Positions 1 to 6,985 of a stretch of 6,985 bases of DNA are shown in pieces (within the stretch, counting starts at the first letter, position 1; each line of letters opens with the position of its first letter). A program made the translations under genes and the position numbers. The notes under the pieces are model-generated. The model saw only the letters and a program-made list of their open reading frames with translations. It ran no database searches and was not told the origin of the DNA. Source of the stretch: an uncultured Collinsella sp. (GTDB lineage: Bacteria; Actinomycetota; Coriobacteriia; Coriobacteriales; Coriobacteriaceae); assembly GCA_958419975.1 (NCBI GenBank), contig CATZIG010000107.1, positions 1 to 6,985 on the forward strand, read 5' to 3'.

Positions 1-2336
<2,336 letters not shown>

Positions 2337-2407
2337 GGACGGCAACCTCTCCTGCGCAGGCACCCTGCCCGCTCTCCTCCGCCGTTCGTATTCGACGCGT
2401 TTGTCCT

Positions 2408-2436
2408 ACTCTATCCCCATTTTTTACCAGCGCCAA
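2408..2436 (-). promoter_or_regulatory. Candidate sigma-70-type promoter for the ABC transporter gene
   Basis: Reading the minus strand, TTGGCG (2436-2431) and TAGAGT (2413-2408) are separated by exactly 17 bases. Each matches 4 of 6 consensus positions. Transcription would begin near 2400, leaving a leader of about 64 bases. The leader contains a GCAGG-GTG-CCTGC hairpin candidate directly before the ribosome site, and the palindrome CCTGCGCAGG (2351-2360) overlaps its edge. The promoter lies between the upstream terminator and the gene, which supports it, but the match is modest. Confidence 0.4.
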
Positions 2437-2480
2437 TGAGGAATGTAATGAAGCGCGCCAAAAAACGAACGGGACGGCGC

Positions 2481-2510
2481 CCAAAAGAAGAGGTCCCGAG
2501 CGGGACCTCT
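2481..2510 (-). terminator. Rho-independent terminator of the redox operon
   Basis: A perfect 9-bp stem (2489-2497 paired with 2502-2510, AGAGGTCCC/GGGACCTCT) closes a GAGC loop. On the minus strand it is followed by TCTTTTGG, a short T-rich tract, so it terminates transcription arriving from the thioredoxin-like gene that ends at 2590. There is no T-run on the plus-strand side. The ~80 bases between the gene and the stem hold no recognisable gene. Confidence 0.75.
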
Positions 2511-2589
2511 ATATGGTGGAGCTTATCTTGAAAGGTAGCGGACTACTTCGCACAGCGGCGCACGATCATCGCTATGCTTTACGCGTTTT

Positions 2590-3561
2590 CTACTGCTCGC
2601 TATTCGCAATCGCCTGGTCAATAAGCTTGTCGAGCGCTGCGCGCTGCTCAGCGGAGCTGATGGCTCCCACGATTGGATCCCCTACGATGTTGCCATTCTG
2701 ATCTATGACATACGTTGTCGGGAACGAGAATAGATTTGACGTAAACTTACCGGCCTCGCTATCCGACTTGAACCAGATGTTCTTATATGTCACGCCCTTC
2801 TTGCTCAGCACGTCCTTGGCATCTGCAATCTCGCCCTTGTTTCCATCGAGCGTAAAGGAGTTGACGCCCACGACCTGGCCGCCCTTCTCGGCAAGCTCCT
2901 TATTCAGTTTCTCAAGATCGCCCAGCTCGCCCACGCACGGCTTGCACGTGGTGAACCAGAAGTTCATGACGGTGACCTTGTTCTTAGAGAACAGCTCGTC
3001 GCTGCTCACGTCGTTGCCATCCAGGTCCTTGCCCGTAAAGCTGGGGAACTTCGTCGCCTCGCTCGAAGCATTGGCACCAGCCGTCATGCCAGCGGCCGAA
3101 GCGTCGACGCTCTCGCCTTCGCTCGGCGTGCTTCCACAGCCGGGGAACTCCTTCTCCAAGCTCTCGAGCTTGTCCTCGATCTCCTTGATCTGCTGTGCAC
3201 CGGCTTTGAGCGTCTTGAGCTCATCCGCCGTGAACTCATCCTTGGCACCGTCGATGGTCTTGAGCAGGAAATCGCCGTAATTGCTACCGTCCTCAATCAT
3301 TGCCGATTCTTTATTTGCCGCATTGAATACCTTTTCCCACAGCGCGTTATCACTCGAAAGGATATCGTTCTCCTTTATCATGAGTTTTGCATACAACTCG
3401 GCGGCCTCGTCGGCATTGGTCGGCTTCTGCGCAGTGAGTTCTGCGATCTTAGAATCGGAGCCCGCAGATTCGCTCGCGTTGCCACCGGGTGCCGAACATG
3501 CCACAAGACACAAGGCCAGCACCGGCACCATAAACAGGGCCGCAATCTTAGAAAGCTTCAT
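2590..3561 (-). CDS. TlpA-like thioredoxin-fold lipoprotein (thiol-disulfide oxidoreductase)
   Basis: This predicts a 323-residue protein anchored outside the cytoplasmic membrane. A basic start, a hydrophobic core and the lipobox LVAC (lipidated Cys22) form a lipoprotein signal. Residues ~38-138 are charged and helix-rich, with no family I recognise. A linker contains an extra cysteine (Cys142, FPGCGS). The C-terminal ~150 residues are an AhpC/TSA-Redoxin/TlpA domain: NFWFTTCKPC gives the active-site pair Cys206-Lys-Pro-Cys209, and SFPTTYVID supplies the cis-proline (Pro281) before the central strand. An ATG at 3567 is in frame, but GGAGG would lie only 1 base before it. From the ATG at 3561 the spacing is 7 bases, so I use that start. 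The gene follows the Fe-S membrane protein by 29 bases in the same direction and is last in the operon. Such proteins reduce disulfides in exported proteins or accept electrons from a membrane partner. The substrate is unknown. Confidence 0.9.
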   Translation of the reverse strand: MKLSKIAALFMVPVLALCLVACSAPGGNASESAGSDSKIAELTAQKPTNADEAAELYAKLMIKENDILSSDNALWEKVFNAANKESAMIEDGSNYGDFLLKTIDGAKDEFTADELKTLKAGAQQIKEIEDKLESLEKEFPGCGSTPSEGESVDASAAGMTAGANASSEATKFPSFTGKDLDGNDVSSDELFSKNKVTVMNFWFTTCKPCVGELGDLEKLNKELAEKGGQVVGVNSFTLDGNKGEIADAKDVLSKKGVTYKNIWFKSDSEAGKFTSNLFSFPTTYVIDQNGNIVGDPIVGAISSAEQRAALDKLIDQAIANSEQ

Positions 3562-3590
3562 GGTCATTCCTCCGTTTTGTCGAAGCTTGT

Positions 3591-4493
3591 TTACTTTTTA
3601 TCGGTGGTCAAGGGAAGCTTTTCCGCCGACACATCCAGGCCATAGCGATAGCTGATGGCATCGACGGGACAGGCCCCGATGCACTTTCCGCACCGGATAC
3701 ATTCGGCATGATTGGGCGCGCGGACCACATCAACGTCCATCTGACAAACCCTTGAACACTTGCCGCACGAGACGCATTTGCACGCGTCAACCTGAATCCC
3801 CAACAAGGACACCTTATTCATGAGCGCATAGAATGCGCCGAGTGGACAAATCCATTTGCAGAAGGGGCGGTAGAACAAAACGCTCAGCACTACCACGGCA
3901 ATGAGAACGACAAGTTTCCAGGTAAAGAGCTGCCCCAGCGCAGATCGAATGCCGGCGTTGGCAATGGCCAGCGGAATGGCGCCCTCGAGCACACCCTGCG
4001 GACAGACGTATTTGCAAAAGAACGGATCGCCCATCCCCACATCGTTGACCACCAGCACCGGCAGCAGCACCACGGCAAACAGCAGCACAAGGTATTTGAT
4101 ATACGTAAGCGCCTTGAGCCTTTTTGTCGAAAGCTTTTTGCCGGGAATCTTGTGAAGCAGCTCCTGCAGCCAGCCAAACGGGCATAGAAAGCCGCATACA
4201 AAGCGTCCCAGCAGCACGCCGAGCAAAATGAGCGTACCGGTGACGTAGTAAGAAAAGTTGAACTTGGATGAACCCACCACCGACTGGAACGACCCGATGG
4301 GGCACGCACCCGATGCCGCGGGGCACGAATAGCAATTAAGTCCAGGTGCGCAGACTGTTTTTCCCGCGCCCTGATAGATGCCGCCTTTGGCAAAGTTTGG
4401 CAGGTGAATGTTGGTGATGAGCGTCGCCGCCGCCTGAATGAATCCGCGAAATCGGGCCAAAACATGCGACGCAGTGTTTTCTCTTTTATCCAA
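3591..4493 (-). CDS. Membrane 4Fe-4S (polyferredoxin, NapH/YccM-like) electron-transfer protein
   Basis: The product is 300 residues if translation begins at TTG 4493. An early loop has C48-X5-C54-X2-C57-X6-C64. Three CX3CP motifs sit next to hydrophobic segments: C100-GFL-C104-P, C160-KYV-C164-P and C212-KWI-C216-P. The likely membrane helices are about 82-99, 132-150 and 191-208. The C-terminus is a bacterial ferredoxin-type domain with two [4Fe-4S] sites: C240/243/246/250 and C265/268/271/275, the last followed by Pro. This is the architecture of NapH/CcoG-like membrane ferredoxins that pass electrons across or along the membrane. ATG codons at 4580 and 4541 are in frame but lie inside the preceding gene and lack a ribosome site. 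The TTG overlaps the end of that gene by 8 bases and has GGAG 10 bases upstream, indicating translational coupling. The partner is probably the downstream thioredoxin lipoprotein. The exact start is the least certain point. Confidence 0.88.
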   Translation of the reverse strand: MDKRENTASHVLARFRGFIQAAATLITNIHLPNFAKGGIYQGAGKTVCAPGLNCYSCPAASGACPIGSFQSVVGSSKFNFSYYVTGTLILLGVLLGRFVCGFLCPFGWLQELLHKIPGKKLSTKRLKALTYIKYLVLLFAVVLLPVLVVNDVGMGDPFFCKYVCPQGVLEGAIPLAIANAGIRSALGQLFTWKLVVLIAVVVLSVLFYRPFCKWICPLGAFYALMNKVSLLGIQVDACKCVSCGKCSRVCQMDVDVVRAPNHAECIRCGKCIGACPVDAISYRYGLDVSAEKLPLTTDKK

Positions 4494-4635
4494 TTCCGAT
4501 ACACTCCAAGCACAGCCTAATCGCTTTGGCCAGCACGGCATCCGCCTCGCCACGCATAACGCCAAAGCACACCATGGCAATTCCGACGATCAACAAAGCG
4601 ACCTGTACCACGGGTTTTACCGCTTTTAACAACAC
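4486..4635 (-). CDS. 49-residue membrane CXXC microprotein (CD1871A-like family)
   Basis: This is a small gene that is easily missed because it starts with GTG (4635) or TTG (4632). AAAGGAG at 4647-4641 lies 5 bases before the GTG and 8 before the TTG. The product has a short basic N-terminus, a single membrane helix (about 9-27), then MRGEADAVLAKAIRLCLEC and the ending IGIG. The conserved C-terminal CLECIGIG with its Cys-Leu-Glu-Cys pair, preceded by RGEA, matches what I remember of the CD1871A family of CXXC-motif proteins. That recall is unverified here. It is the first gene of the redox operon and its stop overlaps the TTG start of the Fe-S protein by 8 bases. One helix plus a membrane-proximal Cys pair suggests a thiol carrier or a small subunit of the Fe-S membrane protein. 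No biochemical function is established to my knowledge. Confidence 0.82.
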   Translation of the reverse strand: MLLKAVKPVVQVALLIVGIAMVCFGVMRGEADAVLAKAIRLCLECIGIG

Positions 4636-4671
4636 GACCACTCCTTTCGTTACGCGACCATTGGACCATAT
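4636..4671. repeat. Three GACCA repeats in the divergent intergenic region (candidate operator)
   Basis: GACCA occurs at 4636, 4656 and 4664. The last two form a tandem GACCATTG-GACCATAT. They overlap the -10 of the redox operon promoter and the missing -35 region of the regulator promoter. OmpR-family regulators bind direct repeats in such positions. However, the spacings here (20 and 8 bases) are not the usual 10-11, and five-base repeats can arise by chance. Confidence 0.3.
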
Positions 4672-4692
4672 CGACTATAAAATCCGTGTTAA
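4665..4692 (-). promoter_or_regulatory. Candidate promoter of the redox operon
   Basis: On the minus strand, TTAACA (4692-4687, 5 of 6 consensus) and TATGGT (4670-4665, 4 of 6) are separated by 16 bases. Transcription would begin near 4658, about 23 bases before the microprotein start. The element overlaps the -10 region of the divergent regulator promoter. Confidence 0.45.
4676..4683 (+). promoter_or_regulatory. Candidate -10 region of the response-regulator/kinase operon, without a good -35
   Basis: TATAAAAT contains two near-consensus -10 hexamers (TATAAA at 4676 and TAAAAT at 4678, each 5 of 6). No acceptable -35 lies 16-18 bases upstream; that position is occupied by GACCAT repeats. A strong -10 with a missing -35 is typical of activator-dependent promoters, which would fit autoregulation, but this is inference. 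Confidence 0.35.
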
Positions 4693-4722
4693 GCGCGATT
4701 TGAAATGTGCAAGGAGACTGTT

Positions 4723-5397
4723 ATGCGTATTTTGATCGTCGAAGACGAGCGAGCACTGTGCGATGCAATCGCACGCAGCTTGCGAAACTTGGCGTACAGC
4801 GTCGACTACTGTCACGACGGACAGGAGGCGCTCGACCTACTGGACGTTGAGGCCTTCGACCTCGTAGTACTCGACCTCAACCTTCCCCGTATCGACGGCA
4901 TGACCGTGCTCAGGGAACTTAGGAAAACCGACTGCGAGACCAAGGTACTGATTCTGTCCGCGCGTGGCGAAGTATCCGATAAAGTCGCCGGACTCGATGC
5001 CGGCGCCAACGATTACCTCACCAAGCCGTTTCATCTGGACGAGCTTGCGGCAAGAATTCGCAGCCTTACCCTCAGACGCTTTACACAAAGCGACATAGTT
5101 TTAACCTGCGGAAAGCTCCGCTTTGACACCAAGGCGCGCATCGCTTCCGTGAACAGCGAGGCTTTGTCTCTTACGCACAAGGAAACGGGAATCATGGAAT
5201 ACCTGATGCTTAATCAGGGACGTCCGGTAAGTCAAGAGGAGCTTATCGAGCACGTTTGGGATAGCAGCGTGAACAGCTTTAGCAACGCAACCCGCGTTCA
5301 TATCTCGTCACTCCGCAAAAAGCTACGCAGCGCTTTGGGATACGACCCGATTCGCAATCGGATTGGAGAGGGCTACGTTATGGAGGATAGCGAATGA
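4723..5397 (+). CDS. OmpR/PhoB-family response regulator
   Basis: The product is a 224-residue DNA-binding response regulator. The receiver domain (about 1-115) has the acidic pocket Glu7-Asp8, the phosphoacceptor Asp51 in VVLDLNLP, Ser79 in the LILSAR switch strand and the invariant Lys101 in TKPF. The C-terminal winged-helix domain (about 125-222) shows the usual LTHKE and RPVSQEEL segments. These are followed by the recognition-helix region with NATRVHISSLRKKL, and then IRNRIGEGYVM as the wing. An in-frame ATG at 4705 lies before the ribosome site. AAGGAG at 4711-4716 stands 6 bases before the ATG at 4723, which is therefore the start. The stop codon overlaps the kinase start (ATGA). It is divergent from the redox operon, which makes that operon the most likely target along with its own promoter. 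Confidence 0.96.
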   Translation: MRILIVEDERALCDAIARSLRNLAYSVDYCHDGQEALDLLDVEAFDLVVLDLNLPRIDGMTVLRELRKTDCETKVLILSARGEVSDKVAGLDAGANDYLTKPFHLDELAARIRSLTLRRFTQSDIVLTCGKLRFDTKARIASVNSEALSLTHKETGIMEYLMLNQGRPVSQEELIEHVWDSSVNSFSNATRVHISSLRKKLRSALGYDPIRNRIGEGYVMEDSE

Positions 5398-6533
5398 AAA
5401 GGCTTTCTCTGCAATGGCGCATAACGATTATGACGGCGCTGCTGACGTGTGCGGCGTGCGTGCTGACGAACTGCCTGGTCGGCTATACGGGCATGCGCTA
5501 CATGGATGCCATCGGCAGTAACATCTCGGCCTTTAACGCAACCGGCGAAGATTCGCCCCAGGCGTTCGACCCAACGAAAGCGACCCCCGATGACAAGGTC
5601 ACGATCGTCGTAAACGACGCGCAAGAGTCTTTTGGCACGACAACCTGGTGCATCACGGCTGGAGTCACACTCCTTGGCGGCGTGCTGGCATACTTTGTGA
5701 GCGGCCGTGCACTCAAACCGCTACGGGCTTTTGCGGCCCAGGTCGAGCGTGTGCAGCCTGACAACCTAAGCGAAATCAGGCTCAGTGAAGATGTGCCCAT
5801 CGAGCTACAACGATGCAGCGCCTCTTTCAACGACATGATCGCCCGTCTTGGCGAAGGGTTCTCTGCACAGCGTCAGTTTACCGGCAACGCCGCACACGAG
5901 CTGCGCACCCCGCTCGCCCTTATGCAAGCACAGATTGAACTATTCATCTCCGAGCACTCCGGTTTGCAACCCGAAACTGCCGAGCTACTCGGCCTGCTAC
6001 AAGAACAAACCGAGCGCATGTCTCGAATGGCCAAGGTATTGCTCGAGATGAGTGAGCTCCGCAGCGTTCCTTGCGAGGACGATGTGGAGCTTGGCCCCTT
6101 GTCCGAAGAGGTCCTCACCGACCTTGCGCCACTTGCCGAAAAAAGGGGCATAGCCCTCAATTGTGCTGGAGACGCTCTAGTAATCGGGAGCGACACGCTC
6201 CTCTATCGGCTGGTGTTTAACCTGGCCGAAAACGCTATCCGCTATAGCCGCACCGACTCGAGCGTTACCGTCTCCATCTGCGACAACGACAGCCACGTGT
6301 TCCTGCGAGTCGAGGACCAGGGCCCGGGAATACCCAAGCAGTACCGTGAGAGCATCTTCCAACCGTTCTTTCGTCTAGACAAATCCCGCAGCAGGGCATA
6401 CGGTGGCGCAGGACTCGGACTAGCACTCGTTTGGGAGATTGCAGCGCTTCACGGTGGCACGGTAGAGGTCGAAACAAGTTCCGAGAACGGGACTACCATG
6501 CTCGTAAGCCTCTCAAAGGGGGCCACCACGTGA
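5394..6533 (+). CDS. Sensor histidine kinase, cognate partner of the upstream regulator
   Basis: The product is a 379-residue membrane sensor kinase. There are two membrane helices (about 11-31 and 84-104) flanking a short extracytoplasmic loop of ~50 residues. A linker follows (SGRALKPLRAFAAQVERV, then to ~155), HAMP-like in position. The HisKA domain carries the phosphoacceptor His168 in AHELRTPLALM. The HATPase_c domain shows the N box (NLAENAIRYS, 276-285), G1 DQGPGIP (308-314), F box FFRLDKS (325-331) and G2 GGAGLGLAL (337-345). All key residues are intact, so it should be functional. The start ATG overlaps the regulator stop, giving translational coupling. An oddity is the group of cysteines in the first helix (Cys19, Cys22, Cys27) and Cys86 at the start of the second. 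The loop is too short for a PAS or Cache domain. No terminator is evident just downstream. Confidence 0.95.
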   Translation: MKRLSLQWRITIMTALLTCAACVLTNCLVGYTGMRYMDAIGSNISAFNATGEDSPQAFDPTKATPDDKVTIVVNDAQESFGTTTWCITAGVTLLGGVLAYFVSGRALKPLRAFAAQVERVQPDNLSEIRLSEDVPIELQRCSASFNDMIARLGEGFSAQRQFTGNAAHELRTPLALMQAQIELFISEHSGLQPETAELLGLLQEQTERMSRMAKVLLEMSELRSVPCEDDVELGPLSEEVLTDLAPLAEKRGIALNCAGDALVIGSDTLLYRLVFNLAENAIRYSRTDSSVTVSICDNDSHVFLRVEDQGPGIPKQYRESIFQPFFRLDKSRSRAYGGAGLGLALVWEIAALHGGTVEVETSSENGTTMLVSLSKGATT

Positions 6534-6563
6534 TCCGACTGTCCAGGGGTCCCACTCGGCATT

Positions 6564-6985
6564 GTGAAACGCGTCCCAAAACTTGGACATGAGAAATGGG
6601 AGGCAGTTCGCATCTATGCCGAGGACGAAGTCCTGGCGGGGATTCAGGATGCGCAGAGGAAGCTTACGGCAGAAAACCCCGACAGAGTCGTGACCGTCGG
6701 CGGCAATTGTATGGTGTCGCTTGCCCTCTTCGATTACCTGCACGGGAAATACGAGAACGTTGGAATCGTCTGGATCTATGCGCATCCGGATGTATCCACG
6801 CTGAATGATGACTACCCCAACGCTCACGCCATGGTACTTGGCAGCCTTTTGGGAGAAAGTCATCCCGGTCTTCGGCGGCGAATAACGCGAATGTCCGCAG
6901 GCAGACTCCAATCTGTGCGCGGAGAAGCTGGGCGACGCAAACAAGATTCCTCGACCCGAGCATGGAGATGAATCCGTCTATCAGT
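6564..6985 (+). pseudogene. Degraded arginase/agmatinase-family (ureohydrolase) gene, truncated at 5' end and frameshifted
   Basis: The plus-strand frame from ~6564 encodes a recognisable ureohydrolase core: NPDRVVTVGGNC, FDYLHGKY, NVGIVWIYAHPDVST and YPNAHAMVLGSLLG. Counting from GTG 6564, intact members have GGDH or GGDC where this has GGNC (Asn48), and DAHPD where this has YAHPD (Tyr72), so a metal-ligand aspartate is lost. The usual N-terminal ~70-90 residues are missing: the frame is open only back to the kinase stop, and the GTG has no ribosome site. The frame ends at TGA 6969-6971 after an Arg/Ser-rich tail unlike the family. A more protein-like stretch (DSNLCAEKLGDANKIPRPE) continues in the +1 frame from ~6904 to the edge, which suggests a frameshift near 6885-6905. 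The remaining metal motif (SFDxDxxDP) would lie beyond the window. I see a gene remnant rather than a working enzyme; sequencing error could explain only the frameshift. Confidence 0.72.

Noticed and set aside
2351..2360. Palindrome CCTGCGCAGG upstream of the ABC gene as an operator
   Set aside because: It is short and GC-rich and part of alternative leader hairpins next to the ribosome site. Nothing distinguishes it from chance.
4486..4580. Upstream ATG starts (4580 and 4541) for the Fe-S membrane protein
   Set aside because: They lie within the coding region of the CXXC microprotein with no ribosome site, and the added residues look like out-of-frame translation.
4661..4681. TTGGAC...TATAAA as a complete plus-strand promoter
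   Set aside because: The spacer is only 9 bases, far too short for a sigma-70 promoter. Only the -10 is retained.
6513..6944. A 143-codon minus-strand frame over the arginase remnant
   Set aside because: The opposite strand carries recognisable arginase-family motifs. This frame shows no known motif, so it is an antisense shadow.

Overview
The window looks like chromosomal DNA of a moderately GC-rich, Gram-positive-type anaerobe. My best guess is a Collinsella-like member of the Coriobacteriia. The basis is the GC-leaning codon use, a lipoprotein thioredoxin in place of a periplasmic Dsb system, the fused ATPase/FtsX-type ABC exporter, and strong AGGAGG-type ribosome sites. The genus assignment is inference from general resemblance, not from a marker gene.

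Layout, left to right. Positions 1-2336 (minus strand) hold the first 778 codons of a large MacB-like ABC protein, with an N-terminal ATPase fused to a permease, running off the left edge. Its promoter and leader lie at about 2340-2436. A minus-strand terminator at 2481-2510 separates it from a three-gene minus-strand operon read from 4635 down to 2590. That operon encodes a 49-residue membrane CXXC microprotein, a polyferredoxin-like membrane protein with many Fe-S cysteine motifs, and a TlpA/thioredoxin-fold lipoprotein. Divergent from it, on the plus strand from 4723 to 6533, is an overlapping response regulator/sensor kinase pair of the OmpR/HisKA type. The compact shared intergenic region (4636-4722) carries overlapping divergent promoter elements and GACCA repeats. 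The right end (6534-6985) contains a degraded arginase-family gene.

How the genes may work together: the three minus-strand genes form a plausible thiol/electron relay. Reducing power would enter through the cytoplasmic 2x[4Fe-4S] domain of the membrane protein, cross the membrane via its CX3CP motifs and the small CXXC protein, and reach the extracytoplasmic C-X-X-C of the lipoprotein. This would parallel what DsbD/CcdA does elsewhere. The divergent two-component system is the obvious candidate regulator, and its kinase has an unusual cluster of cysteines in its first membrane segment. The relay and its regulation are inferred from gene content and arrangement. The domain identities are read directly from motifs.
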